Assembly: GCA_002919235.1 (NCBI GenBank) | Contig: PKEX01000025.1 | Coordinates: forward strand, 1-37,160 | DNA: 37,160 nucleotides | Direction: 5' to 3' | Source of the DNA: Clostridia bacterium | GTDB taxonomy: Bacteria > Bacillota > Limnochordia > DTU080 > RSA5 | Shown: piece after piece, positions 1 through 9,298 of the stretch | How the letters are laid out: each line of letters begins with the position of its first letter | Numbering within the stretch: the first letter of the stretch is position 1 | Made by a program: the position numbers and the translations under genes | Notes under the pieces: generated by a model | The model's input: only the letters and a program-made list of their open reading frames with translations | The model's database searches: none | Told to the model about the DNA's origin: nothing

Positions 1-1
1 T

Positions 2-463
2 TGGGGGCCGTTCGACACGCCTTACACCGACCATGACGAGGGGTACTATTGGGAGAAGTACAACGGCTGGTACAACATTCGGGAGCTGGGACTGTCGGGC
101 GGCGTGGGTCAGGTGGCCGTGAAACTCGACTACCTGCGCTACGATGACTTGATCAACATCCAAAAGAAGGTGAAAACCGAGGCGGCAGTCCCACTCGGCT
201 CGAGCACGGTCTTCCGTCACAAGCTCGACTTTGACCAGGGCGCGAAGAAGCTCATCTCCAATGAGCTAATTCTCGAGGGTACGGCGAGCCTGCCCGGCCT
301 GTTGCGCAACGTTGGATGGAGTGTCTTGTGGGACACCGTGGCCAAGACGGACTCCCTGGTGGTAAGCGCTTCCTATACCGCGCCGAACCGGATCACCTTT
401 GAGCTCGAACACAAGAAGGACTCCGGTGCAAAGCTAACGATTTCCAGCCAGATGACGTTCTGA
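2..463 (+). CDS. C-terminal part of a beta-strand-rich, possibly outer-membrane barrel protein (5' partial)
   Basis: The frame is open from the left edge, so the start lies outside the window; 153 residues are visible. A GTG at 104 is in frame but continuous coding sequence precedes it. The sequence is rich in aromatic residues and short alternating polar/hydrophobic segments (for example around the residues reading LVVSASYTAPNRITFELE). It ends with KLTISSQMTF, an alternating strand with Phe as the last residue. A terminal aromatic strand is the known beta-signal of outer-membrane barrels. I do not recognise a specific family. The next gene, 37 bases on, encodes a lipoprotein, so both probably belong to the envelope. 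A secreted or S-layer beta protein is the main alternative. The barrel reading is inference from the C-terminus alone. Confidence 0.6.
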   Translation, partial: WGPFDTPYTDHDEGYYWEKYNGWYNIRELGLSGGVGQVAVKLDYLRYDDLINIQKKVKTEAAVPLGSSTVFRHKLDFDQGAKKLISNELILEGTASLPGLLRNVGWSVLWDTVAKTDSLVVSASYTAPNRITFELEHKKDSGAKLTISSQMTF

Positions 464-500
464 CCTTCTTGAGGCAACGGTTTCCTTTGGGGGGAGAGGC

Positions 501-1457
501 ATGAATGCGAGAGTTTTTCGGGTAGCAGCACTCATGGCTCTTGCGCTCATCCTGTCGGGCTGTACAGGGCTTTTCCGCCTAGGGGGCGAGGGATCCGTCT
601 CGGGAGTCGTCACGGTAGACGGTCTGCCCCCGGGGCCGGTCAATGTGGAAGTCGTCGCCAGGGGCACGCGCTTTCGCACCGGAGCAGACGGCGCGACCGG
701 CGTCTTCAAGCTGGACGGGCTCCCGCCGGGCCGCTACCAGATCGCCACTCAGGGACGGGGCGTTGCTGAGACTGTCGTCCCCGTGACGTTGCGGCGGGGT
801 GCCCACATCAGCGGGATCGAGCTTCACACGTACTACTTGCCGCCGCTGCCCGTCACGTTCACTTTTGACGACCCTGCCGACGCGCGGCTCTTGGAGCCGT
901 TCCACGGCGCCCCGTTCCAGCTCATGCAAGATCCCGACGGCAACTGGGCGTACTACCTCGATGGCGGAGAAATTACGATACCTGAAGGGGCCGCAGGAGC
1001 GTACCGTTACGCGCTGCTCAAGTACCCCAACCTCGATACATTTGCCTTAGAGGTGGACGTGCGCGGCGGTCTCACGAGCAGCCAGGCAAAGAACGTGGCG
1101 CTGATCTTTGGGTGGGTGGACCCAGAGAACTACTACTATGTCTTCCTTTCCGACACCAGCGCGACACGGGTCGCACGCGTGCGTGACGGCAGCGCGGGAA
1201 GCGCCCAATACCTGAATCAGCCGGGCGTTACGAATCTGTGGCTCAGCGACCGCGATCGCTATCAGACGATCCGCCTGGAGGTGACCCGCTTCGGTGCCAC
1301 AGTCAACGTCAAGGTGTACGTCAACGGCGTGCACCTTGACGTGCTGGACACCGAGATTCCTGCGAACGAGTACAAAGCTGGGCGCATCGGGATAGGCACG
1401 TACAACAGCCATGTCCAATCTGCGTTTTTCGACAACGTCTATATCGTAGAGCTCTAA
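501..1457 (+). CDS. Lipoprotein with carboxypeptidase-regulatory-like and concanavalin-like domains
   Basis: The protein has 318 residues. Residues 1-21 form a lipoprotein signal: basic start, hydrophobic core and lipobox L18-S-G-C21, so Cys21 is the probable lipidated residue. Residues of about 32-95 resemble a carboxypeptidase regulatory-like (transthyretin-fold) repeat, with the usual G-x-V-x-V-D-G-L-P and F-x-L-D-G-L-P-P-G-x-Y patterns. Residues of about 115-318 resemble a concanavalin-like/DUF1080-type jelly roll: a DPEN-YYYVFLSD core and the typical end FFDNVYIVEL. Such domains bind glycans or act as adhesive modules, and no catalytic site is evident. A Shine-Dalgarno-like GGGGGGAGAGGC stands just before the ATG. 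It follows the barrel-like gene in the same direction and is probably cotranscribed with it. Substrate unknown. Confidence 0.75.
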   Translation: MNARVFRVAALMALALILSGCTGLFRLGGEGSVSGVVTVDGLPPGPVNVEVVARGTRFRTGADGATGVFKLDGLPPGRYQIATQGRGVAETVVPVTLRRGAHISGIELHTYYLPPLPVTFTFDDPADARLLEPFHGAPFQLMQDPDGNWAYYLDGGEITIPEGAAGAYRYALLKYPNLDTFALEVDVRGGLTSSQAKNVALIFGWVDPENYYYVFLSDTSATRVARVRDGSAGSAQYLNQPGVTNLWLSDRDRYQTIRLEVTRFGATVNVKVYVNGVHLDVLDTEIPANEYKAGRIGIGTYNSHVQSAFFDNVYIVEL

Positions 1458-1495
1458 TCGCCGTCCGGATGCATGGCAGGGCGCTTCCCGCCTGG

Positions 1496-1547
1496 CACGG
1501 CTCCTTTCGGGGGGTTCGCTCCGACGGGCCGCCCGGAAGGAGCCGTG
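1496..1547 (+). terminator. Hairpin after the lipoprotein gene
   Basis: CACGGCTCCTT (1496-1506) pairs perfectly with AAGGAGCCGTG (1537-1547) around a GC-rich loop that can itself fold. Only a weak T run follows (TTACTTG). It separates the envelope pair from pckA. It could be a terminator or a structured leader element of pckA; termination is the simpler reading. Confidence 0.5.
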
Positions 1548-1660
1548 TTACTTGACGTCTGTAGCATACTTCCCTGGCCGCAAGAGAATAACGTAAACAG
1601 GAAGTGAGCGGCAATAGAAGAAGTTGCTGCCTATCAGCGGATCTGCGGGAAATGGAGTGT

Positions 1661-3217
<1,557 letters not shown>

Positions 3218-3301
3218 AGCGCACCGGCGCGGCCGCCCCAGCGGCCTATGCCGGGGAGGCTCTGCGCCGCACGGCACACCGGGACGGCGGGAGGCTCAAT
3301 T

Positions 3302-3347
3302 CGAGAAAAAGCGCCGGTTCCGGGAGGGACTTCCCCGGGACCGGCGC
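3302..3347 (-). terminator. Rho-independent terminator of leuCD
   Basis: The arms are GCGCCGGTTCCGGG (3311-3324) and CCCGGGACCGGCGC (3334-3347), with one G-U pair. On the minus strand the hairpin is followed by TTTTTCTC. A second hairpin (3383-3407, arms CCGGAGCGG and CCGTTCCGG) lies directly after the leuD stop. The main one faces leuCD but may also stop pckA transcripts. Confidence 0.8.
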
Positions 3348-3411
3348 GTCTGTGCACACACGGGTATGAGCCTTCCAAAGACCCGGAGCGGTCCTGGACC
3401 GTTCCGGAGCG

Positions 3412-4026
3412 CTACTCGGCGTAGAGAGCCGCCTCTCGCTGCGCCTTCTTTTCCTCGTACGCCTTGATGGCCTCTTCGTGCTTCAGCGTGAGGCCGATGT
3501 CGTCCAGCCCTTCCAGCAGCCGGTAACGGCGGTGTTCGTCCACGGAGAACGGGATGACCCACCCGTCGTCGTCCCGGATCTCGCACTTCTCCAGGTCTAC
3601 CGTGAGGGAGTAGCCGGGTTTCGCCTCCACCTTCTCAAAGAGCTCCTGCACGGTGGCGGCGTCCAGGACGACGGGCAGGATGCCGTTCTTGAAGCAGTTG
3701 TTGTAAAAGATGTCGGCGAACGACGGCGCGATGATCACCCGGAAGCCGTAGTCCATCAGCGCCCACGGGGCGTGCTCCCGGGACGAGCCACAGCCGAAGT
3801 TGTCCCGGGTGAGCAGGATCGAGGCGCCCTGATACCGCTCGGCGTTGAGCTCGAAATCGGGGTTGGGCTGGCCGTCGTTGAGGTAGCGCCAGTCATAGAA
3901 AAGGAACTGGCCGAAGCCCGTCCGCTCCACCCGCTTCAAGAACTGCTTCGGGATGATCTGGTCGGTGTCCACGTTCAGCCGGTCCAGCGGGGCCACCAGA
4001 CCGCGATGGACTCGAAACGGCTCCAT
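3412..4026 (-). CDS. leuD: 3-isopropylmalate dehydratase, small subunit
   Basis: This is the small (swivel-domain) subunit of isopropylmalate isomerase, which with LeuC converts 2- to 3-isopropylmalate in leucine synthesis. The 204 residues begin with the typical segment [17 protein letters not shown] and contain [14 protein letters not shown], the substrate-loop motif of the family. The length matches bacterial LeuD proteins of the approximately 200-residue class. The ATG has a strong GGAGGAGG site upstream. It lies 67 bases after leuC and is probably cotranscribed from the leuC promoter. No leuA or leuB is present in the window. Confidence 0.95.
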   Translation of the reverse strand: MEPFRVHRGLVAPLDRLNVDTDQIIPKQFLKRVERTGFGQFLFYDWRYLNDGQPNPDFELNAERYQGASILLTRDNFGCGSSREHAPWALMDYGFRVIIAPSFADIFYNNCFKNGILPVVLDAATVQELFEKVEAKPGYSLTVDLEKCEIRDDDGWVIPFSVDEHRRYRLLEGLDDIGLTLKHEEAIKAYEEKKAQREAALYAE

Positions 4027-4093
4027 AGGCGAATAACCTCCTCCACGGTTCTCCGGCGGCGGCGTTCGGCAGGGAATCCATCAAGGCCGCCCG

Positions 4094-5521
4094 TCACGAG
4101 ACGCCGGCGAGAACCTCCGCGTCCAGCGTGCGGATGTCGACGAAGTGGCCGAAGATCGCAGCGGCGGCCGCCATCTGCGGGCTGACCAGGTGCGTCCGGC
4201 CGCCCTTGCCCTGCCGCCCTTCGAAGTTGCGGTTGGAGGTGGAAGCGCACCGCTCCCCGGGCATGAGGACGTCCGCGTTCATGGCCAGGCACATGCTGCA
4301 GCCCGACTCGCGCCACTCGAAGCCCGCGTCCTTGAAGATCTTGTCCAGGCCCTCGGCCTCCGCCTGCGCCTTCACCTGCTGGGAGCCGGGGACCACCATG
4401 GCCCGCACGTGGGGGGCCACCTTCTTGCCCCGCACGATGGCGGCGGCGGCCCGCAGATCCTCGATGCGGCCGTTGGTGCACGAGCCGATGAACACCCGGT
4501 CGATCTTGATGTCGGTGATGTGCGTGCCCGGCTCGAGGCCCATGTACTCCAGGGCCCGCTCCGCGGCTTTCCGGTCCACCTCGTCTTCGAAGTCGTTGGG
4601 ATCCGGCACCCGGCCGTCGACGCTGACCACCTGGCCGGGGCTGGTCCCCCACGTCACCTGCGGCGCGAGGGTGCTGGCGTCGATCACCACCCGGCGGTCG
4701 AAGACAGCCCCCTCGTCGGTGGCCAGGCTCTCCCACTCGGCCACCGCCCGTTCAAACGCTTTCCCCTTGGGTGCGAACTTGCGGCCCTCCAGGTACTTGA
4801 AGGTGGTGGCGTCCGGGGCCACCATCCCGGCCCGGGCGCCCGCCTCGATGGCCATGTTGCAGATGGTGAGCCGTCCTTCCATCGAGAGGGCGCGGATCAC
4901 GGGGCCGGTGTACTCGATCACGTGGCCCGTGGCGCCCGCCGTGCCGATCCGGCCGATGATGCCCAGGATCAGGTCCTTGGCGGTGACGCCCCGCCCCAGC
5001 TCGCCGGTGACGTGGATCTCAAAGGTCTTGGAGCGGGACTGCCACAGGCACTGGGTGGCCAGGACGTGCTCCACCTCGCTGGTGCCGATGCCGAAGGCCA
5101 AAGCGCCGAAGGCCCCATGCGTCGACGTGTGGCTGTCGCCGCAGACGATGGTCATGCCCGGCTGGGTGAGGCCCTGCTCCGGGCCGATGACGTGCGCGAT
5201 GCCCTGGTAGGGGCTGTGCAGGTCGTAAAAGGTAATGCCAAACTCCTGGCAGTTGCGGGCGAGGGTTTCCATCTGCTTCGCGGAGATAGGATCCGCGACG
5301 GGCAGCGACCGGTCCGTGGTGGGGACGTTGTGGTCTACGGTCGCCACCGTCAGGTCGGGCCGGCGCACCCTGCGCCCGGCCAGCCGCAGCCCCTCGAAGG
5401 CTTGGGGCGACGTCACCTCGTGGAGGAGGTGAAGGTCGATGTAAAGCAGGGAGGGACCGCCCGGCTCCTCCACCACGACGTGGCGCTCCCAGATCTTCTC
5501 GTACATCGTTTTCGGTTGCAT
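4094..5521 (-). CDS. leuC: 3-isopropylmalate dehydratase, large subunit
   Basis: This is the large, [4Fe-4S]-binding subunit of isopropylmalate isomerase (aconitase superfamily). Cluster ligands are visible as C348 in FIGSCTNGR and C408/C411 in SGCSMCLAM, spaced as in known Leu[10 protein letters not shown] and the N-terminal [16 protein letters not shown] segment are also family marks. The frame allows a GTG nine bases earlier (5530), but GAGGTGA sits at proper spacing before the ATG at 5521, so I use 5521; this gives 475 residues. First gene of leuCD. Divergent from the DUF309 gene, with an AT-rich palindrome in between. I saw no T-box or other leader. Confidence 0.96.
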   Translation of the reverse strand: MQPKTMYEKIWERHVVVEEPGGPSLLYIDLHLLHEVTSPQAFEGLRLAGRRVRRPDLTVATVDHNVPTTDRSLPVADPISAKQMETLARNCQEFGITFYDLHSPYQGIAHVIGPEQGLTQPGMTIVCGDSHTSTHGAFGALAFGIGTSEVEHVLATQCLWQSRSKTFEIHVTGELGRGVTAKDLILGIIGRIGTAGATGHVIEYTGPVIRALSMEGRLTICNMAIEAGARAGMVAPDATTFKYLEGRKFAPKGKAFERAVAEWESLATDEGAVFDRRVVIDASTLAPQVTWGTSPGQVVSVDGRVPDPNDFEDEVDRKAAERALEYMGLEPGTHITDIKIDRVFIGSCTNGRIEDLRAAAAIVRGKKVAPHVRAMVVPGSQQVKAQAEAEGLDKIFKDAGFEWRESGCSMCLAMNADVLMPGERCASTSNRNFEGRQGKGGRTHLVSPQMAAAAAIFGHFVDIRTLDAEVLAGVS

Positions 5522-5560
5522 GGGGCTCACCTCGGAGGTTTCACAAGACTGCTACCGAAG

Positions 5561-5576
5561 AGCTATATCTATAGCT
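5561..5576. promoter_or_regulatory. AT-rich palindrome upstream of leuC
   Basis: AGCTATATCTATAGCT has perfect 7-base arms (AGCTATA/TATAGCT) around a TC centre and lies 40 bases before leuC in a short AT-rich island. It could be an operator, or part of a leuC promoter (-10-like TATAGC on the minus strand). No convincing -35 was found. Confidence 0.4.
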
Positions 5577-5690
5577 ATAACTATGCCAGTTTTAACTCGA
5601 AGAAGCAAGCCCTAATGAGAACGCCGGGCGCGAGGCCGCCCGGGAGCGGGCGGGACGGCGGGCTTCGGGACAAGCATGGAGGTGCCCGCG

Positions 5691-6098
5691 ATGCGGCCCT
5701 TTCCCGGCGCATACCTTCGCTTTATCCAGCTCTTCAACGCCGGAAAGTACTGGGAGAGCCACGAGGTCTTGGAAAGCCCGTGGCGGGAGAACCGCAGCCG
5801 GTTTTACCGGGGCATCATCATCTACGCGAGCGCGTTTGTCCACGCCCAGAGGGGAAATCCCCGGGGCGTGAGAAAGCAGCTGCTCAAGGCCCGGCGCTAC
5901 CTGGAGGCGTACCGTCCTCACTACCTGGGCATCGACGTCGACCGCCTCCTGGCTCACGCGGCCCGCTGCCTGGAGGTGGTCTCGGGGGATGCGCCGCCGG
6001 AAGGGCCCGCGCTGGCGCGAGCCATCCCGTTTGACCGCTTGACCCTGGATGCCCGGCTGGTCCGGGGCGATGAACCGGAGCTCGCGGACGGCCCGTGA
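5691..6098 (+). CDS. DUF309 family protein
   Basis: The 135-residue protein has the DUF309 hallmark FNAGKYWESHEVLESPWR near the N-terminus (the H-E-x-x-E-x-x-W core), followed by FYRGIIIYASAFVHAQRGN and a helical repeat with RRYLEAYRPHYLGID. The family is all-helical and cytoplasmic; its biochemical role is not established. The frame is open to an ATG at 5676, but that ATG overlaps the sequence GGAGGTG, which is the ribosome site for the ATG at 5691. The gene ends 29 bases before the dihydrouridine synthase gene and is probably cotranscribed with it. Confidence 0.85.
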   Translation: MRPFPGAYLRFIQLFNAGKYWESHEVLESPWRENRSRFYRGIIIYASAFVHAQRGNPRGVRKQLLKARRYLEAYRPHYLGIDVDRLLAHAARCLEVVSGDAPPEGPALARAIPFDRLTLDARLVRGDEPELADGP

Positions 6099-6127
6099 CG
6101 CCCGCTGCGCAGGGAGGAGGGAAAGCC

Positions 6128-7150
6128 ATGACGGCCACGGCCGGCACCACCAAGGCGAGGAAGGTGACGGGCCCTGTCATCGGCCCGGTGCAGCTGGAGA
6201 GTCCCGTGGTCCTGGCGCCGATGGCCGGCGTGTGCAACCTGGCCTTTCGCCTGCTCTGCAAGGAGCAGGGCGCCGCTCTCGTCTGCTCGGAGTTCGTCAG
6301 CGCCAAGGCGCTGGTCCACGGCAACCAGAAGAGCTTTGAGATGCTGGCGGTATCCGAGAAGGAGCGGCCGGTCAGCATCCAGATTTTCGGGAGCACTCCG
6401 GAGGACGCCGCGTTTGCCGCCCGGGCGGTGGAGGAGGCGGGGGCGGACATCGTCGACTTCAACATGGGCTGCCCGGTCCCCAAGGTGCTGAAGGCGGAGG
6501 CGGGCGCCGCCTTGATGCGGGTCCCCGACAAGGCGCAGGCCATCTTGAAGGCCATGGTGGACGCGGTGAGCATCCCGGTGACGGTGAAGGTGCGAACGGG
6601 GTGGGACGACCGGTCCATCAACGTGGTCGACCTGGCCAAGCGCTTTGAGGACGTGGGCGTGGCAGCCATCGCGGTGCACGGGCGCACCACGAGCCAGGGG
6701 CGGAGCGGCCGGGCCAACTGGGAGATCATCGGCGAGGTGAAGCAGGCGGTCCGCATCCCGGTGATCGGCAACGGGGACGTCTTCACCCCGCAGGACGCCG
6801 AGGCCATGCTGGAGATGACCGGCTGCGACGGGGTGATGATCGGCCGGGGCGCCCTGGGAAACCCCTGGATCTTCAAGCGCACCCGCCACTACCTGGAGAC
6901 GGGCGAGCTCCTTCCCGAGCCCACTGCTTCCCAGCGGGTGGAGATGGCCCGCCGGCACCTGCGGCTGCTGGCCGAACTCAAGGGGGAGTACGTCGCCGTT
7001 CGGGAGATGCGCCAGCACGCGCCCGCGTACATCAAGGGCTTTCCCGGCGCGGCGGCCTTCCGGGCCCGGCTGGTGCGGTGCGACAGCATCGCCGCGTACG
7101 ACGACGTCTTCGCCGAGTTCCTCGCCGGCGTCGAGGCCTCTGGCGGCTAA
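6128..7150 (+). CDS. dusB: tRNA-dihydrouridine synthase (DusB-like)
   Basis: A flavoenzyme reducing specific uridines in tRNA to dihydrouridine with NAD(P)H. The 340-residue TIM barrel shows the FMN-site segment VVLAPMAGVCNLAFR, the catalytic Cys115 in DFNMGCPVPKV, AIAVHGRTTSQG, the phosphate loop GNGDVFTPQDA and GVMIGRGALGNPWIF. This pattern is that of the DusB branch common in Bacillota. A GTG at 6095 would add 11 residues, but GGAGGAGGGAAAGCC directly precedes the ATG at 6128. It lies downstream of the DUF309 gene in the same direction and is followed by a bidirectional terminator. Confidence 0.93.
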   Translation: MTATAGTTKARKVTGPVIGPVQLESPVVLAPMAGVCNLAFRLLCKEQGAALVCSEFVSAKALVHGNQKSFEMLAVSEKERPVSIQIFGSTPEDAAFAARAVEEAGADIVDFNMGCPVPKVLKAEAGAALMRVPDKAQAILKAMVDAVSIPVTVKVRTGWDDRSINVVDLAKRFEDVGVAAIAVHGRTTSQGRSGRANWEIIGEVKQAVRIPVIGNGDVFTPQDAEAMLEMTGCDGVMIGRGALGNPWIFKRTRHYLETGELLPEPTASQRVEMARRHLRLLAELKGEYVAVREMRQHAPAYIKGFPGAAAFRARLVRCDSIAAYDDVFAEFLAGVEASGG

Positions 7151-7160
7151 GGAGAAGGCC

Positions 7161-7200
7161 AAAACAAAGGAGCGGCCCGCCGCGGACCGCTCCTTCTGTC
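7161..7200. terminator. Bidirectional terminator between dusB and sodA
   Basis: AAGGAGCGG (7167-7175) pairs with CCGCTCCTT (7187-7195). The plus side is followed by CTGTC and the minus side by TGTTTT, so it can serve both convergent genes. Confidence 0.8.
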
Positions 7201-7229
7201 TCCCGTCGCTGCGCCCGGACCGGGACGCC

Positions 7230-7844
7230 TCAGCTCTTGGCCGCGCGGTAGCGAGCGGCCACCTCGTCCCAGTTGACCACGTTCCACCAGGCGGCGATGT
7301 AGTCGGGACGCCGGTTCTGGTACTTGAGGTAGTAGGCGTGCTCCCAGACGTCGAGGCCCAGGATGGGGGTGTCGCCGTCCATCACCGGGGTGTCCTGGTT
7401 GGGCGTGCTGGTCACGGCCAGCTTGCCGTCCTTGGTGACCACGAGCCAGGCCCAGCCGCTGCCGAAGCGCCCCGCAGCTGCCTTGGAGAAGGCGTCCTTG
7501 AAGGCCTCGAAGCTGCCGAACGCCTCGTTGATTGCGCTGGCCAGCTCGCCCGTGGGCTCCTTGGCACCGCCGGGCTTCATGATCTCCCAGAACAGCGTGT
7601 GGTTGTAGTGGCCGCCCCCGTTGTTGCGTACGGCCGTGCGGATGGCCTCCGGCACGCTGTCGAGGTTTTGGAGGAGCTCGACCAGATCTTTGCCGGCCAG
7701 GTCAGGATGGCCCTCCAGCGCGGCGTTCAGGTTGTTGACGTACGCCGCGTGGTGTTTATCGTGATGGATCCGCATCGTCTGCTCGTCGATGTGGGGTTCC
7801 AGAGCGTCGTACGGGTAAGGAAGCGGCGGCAGCTGATGTGCCAT
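7230..7844 (-). CDS. sodA: Superoxide dismutase (Mn/Fe family)
   Basis: It dismutates superoxide to hydrogen peroxide and oxygen. The 204-residue protein has metal-ligand His27 (MRIHHDKHH), His82 ([11 protein letters not shown]) and the Asp and His of [29 protein letters not shown] followed by NQDTPV resembles the manganese-preferring subgroup, although metal use cannot be proven from sequence. No signal peptide, so cytoplasmic. The ATG at 7844 is preceded by AAGGAGGGAATG-type sequence. Single gene, convergent with dusB. Confidence 0.96.
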   Translation of the reverse strand: MAHQLPPLPYPYDALEPHIDEQTMRIHHDKHHAAYVNNLNAALEGHPDLAGKDLVELLQNLDSVPEAIRTAVRNNGGGHYNHTLFWEIMKPGGAKEPTGELASAINEAFGSFEAFKDAFSKAAAGRFGSGWAWLVVTKDGKLAVTSTPNQDTPVMDGDTPILGLDVWEHAYYLKYQNRRPDYIAAWWNVVNWDEVAARYRAAKS

Positions 7845-7983
7845 GGAATCATTCCCTCCTTGGGTGATAAGGTAGCTGAGCTTTGCGTCCTATCTCTTCA
7901 GCAAGGCGCGCCCATTATCCTGCGAAGAAATCTCCCCCGGGGCGCGCCGCTTGATGCGGGCGGGTAAGGAGGGGGAAGCACCC

Positions 7984-8508
7984 GTGAACTACCGGCTTCA
8001 ACTGGTGGCGGGCGAAGAGGCGGAGTTTTTCCTGGAGGATTGGCCGGCCGGCGGCGTCGCGATCAGCCCTCACGTGGTAGGGCTGTTCGACGCGCACCGG
8101 CCCCCGGACGGCCGGCGCGTGGACGAGGCTCTGGCCGATTACGGGCTGCGCCGTGTCGCCTTTGGCCTCAAGGAGCTGGTGAAGATCGGCTTTTCGGATC
8201 GCTGGACGTGGACCGGCATTCGCTGGCTGGACCCGCGGTCCCAGCGCCACCCCGGGCCGTGGCAGCGAGTGAGCCAGAGCTTGGGCCCCGGGTTTCTCGC
8301 GGACCGGGAGCGCCAGATCCGCCTGCTCAAAGAGGTGCAGGCCGCGGCCAAGCGCCTCGGTCCCCCGGATCTGATCGAAGGGATCATCGAGCGGCCGGGG
8401 GGCCGCACGGAGCCCGTGTGGGTCTACGCCACGGGCGTCGTCGCGTACGATCGGACGCCCCATCCCCTCCCGTTCCTGAAAGCGCTGGCCGAGGCGGCGG
8501 GCCTGTGA
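7984..8508 (+). CDS. Conserved-looking protein of unknown function, 174 residues
   Basis: I do not recognise the family. The GTG start at 7984 is favoured because GGAGGGGG lies eight bases upstream; ORF extension back to 7951 has no ribosome site. The protein is soluble, with no signal peptide or membrane segment. It begins with beta-rich sequence (YRLQLVAGEEAEFFLEDW) and has a basic, Trp-rich middle (FSDRWTWTGIRWLDPRSQ). A helical segment follows (ERQIRLLKEVQAAAKRLG), and the end resembles a strand-turn-helix (VWVYATGVVAYDRTPHPLPFLKAL). Codon use matches its neighbours. It converges on a small minus-strand gene 12 bases away. Confidence 0.65.
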   Translation: MNYRLQLVAGEEAEFFLEDWPAGGVAISPHVVGLFDAHRPPDGRRVDEALADYGLRRVAFGLKELVKIGFSDRWTWTGIRWLDPRSQRHPGPWQRVSQSLGPGFLADRERQIRLLKEVQAAAKRLGPPDLIEGIIERPGGRTEPVWVYATGVVAYDRTPHPLPFLKALAEAAGL

Positions 8509-8520
8509 GCCGGCTCCCGC

Positions 8521-8730
8521 CTACTCCCGCCGCTCCGGGTTGACCTGCCGGAGCGTGGCAAGCCCCAGCACCATGGCGCCGAAGCGGGTGGAGACTCCCG
8601 ATTCGATCAGGGCGTCTCTAAGCCGCTGGTTGGCTTCGAGCGCCGCCCGGAGCTCCGGCGGCACGGCTTCCGACGGGCTGCGGTCCCAAGCCGGGTCTCG
8701 CTCCAAGGTCACGACCTCCTTCCCGCTCAT
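8521..8730 (-). CDS. Small protein of unknown function, up to 69 residues
   Basis: A short, charged, mostly helical protein without membrane segments; not recognised. The ATG at 8730 has only a weak ribosome site. A strong GGAAGGAGG lies inside the frame, eight bases before a TTG at 8706, so the real start may be that TTG, giving 61 residues beginning at LERDPAWDRSP. The region of about residues 25-65 (LRAALEANQRLRDALIESG...) reads as an amphipathic helix pair. Supported mainly by the internal Shine-Dalgarno site and its compact fit between genes. Confidence 0.5.
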   Translation of the reverse strand: MSGKEVVTLERDPAWDRSPSEAVPPELRAALEANQRLRDALIESGVSTRFGAMVLGLATLRQVNPERRE

Positions 8731-8950
8731 AGTCTTTCCCGTGCCCGGCGCGCGGCGGCCGGCCGATGCGTCCCGCCTGTCCCAGTTCGCGGCAGGGCGC
8801 GGGGCCGCCAGCGCGGGCGCGCCGGCCGCGCCGGGCCGCCGCGGCGCGTCATTCCGGTGAAAGTGGCGCAGAAAGACCTGCTCCTCTACGGGCTACCAGG
8901 GTGGAGCCGGGCTGGCCCGGGGAGGTTAGGGGAGAAGGGAGGGGCCTTTG

Positions 8951-9238
8951 ATGCTGGAGCGAAACGAGATACCTCCGGCTCTCGTCGAGGCGCTGATGGC
9001 GCTCTGCGGCAGCGAGGACATCCCCGAAGGGACCGTGGTCTTCATCAACCGGCCCGATCCCCGCGAGCGGCTGATTCAGGCGTTCGAGCGGGGACTGGCC
9101 GAAGGTCACCGGTTCTTTGATGTGCTGGGAGTGCGGCTCGCCTCGGCGGAGCAGATCCTCGAGGCCCTGAAGAACGACGGCCGGGTCGAAGTGCGGCAGA
9201 CGGTGGAGCTCGATCCGGAGCTGGCACCGTACGTCTAA
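8951..9238 (+). CDS. Small acidic protein of unknown function, 95 residues
   Basis: The ATG at 8951 follows GGGAGGGG at good spacing (a TTG just before it is also in frame). The protein is acidic and soluble and looks alpha/beta: a helical start (PPALVEALMALCG), then EGTVVFINRPDPRERLIQAFERGLAEGHRFFDVLGVRLASAEQI split between strand and helix. I do not recognise a family. A perfect hairpin terminator follows 25 bases after the stop, which supports a real transcription unit. Convergent with the AAA ATPase gene. Confidence 0.6.
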   Translation: MLERNEIPPALVEALMALCGSEDIPEGTVVFINRPDPRERLIQAFERGLAEGHRFFDVLGVRLASAEQILEALKNDGRVEVRQTVELDPELAPYV

Positions 9239-9262
9239 GGCCGTGCGCCGGCCCGCGCCCCC

Positions 9263-9286
9263 GGGCGGCGGCGCCTGCCGCCGCCC
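9263..9286 (+). terminator. GC hairpin after the 95-residue protein gene
   Basis: GGGCGGCGGC (9263-9272), loop GCCT, GCCGCCGCCC (9277-9286): a perfect 10-base stem followed by CCTTATT. It is placed between convergent genes and can act on either strand; the T tract is weak. Confidence 0.6.
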
Positions 9287-9298
9287 CCTTATTGCCGC

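Noticed and set aside
5522-5690. T-box leader for leuCD
   Set aside because: The gap is short and shared with a divergent gene, and there is no GGTGG-type T-box sequence or long terminator/antiterminator.
4145-6034. Plus-strand frame of 629 codons opposite leuC
   Set aside because: Antisense to leuC, which has all iron-sulfur ligands, and running into the DUF309 gene out of frame.
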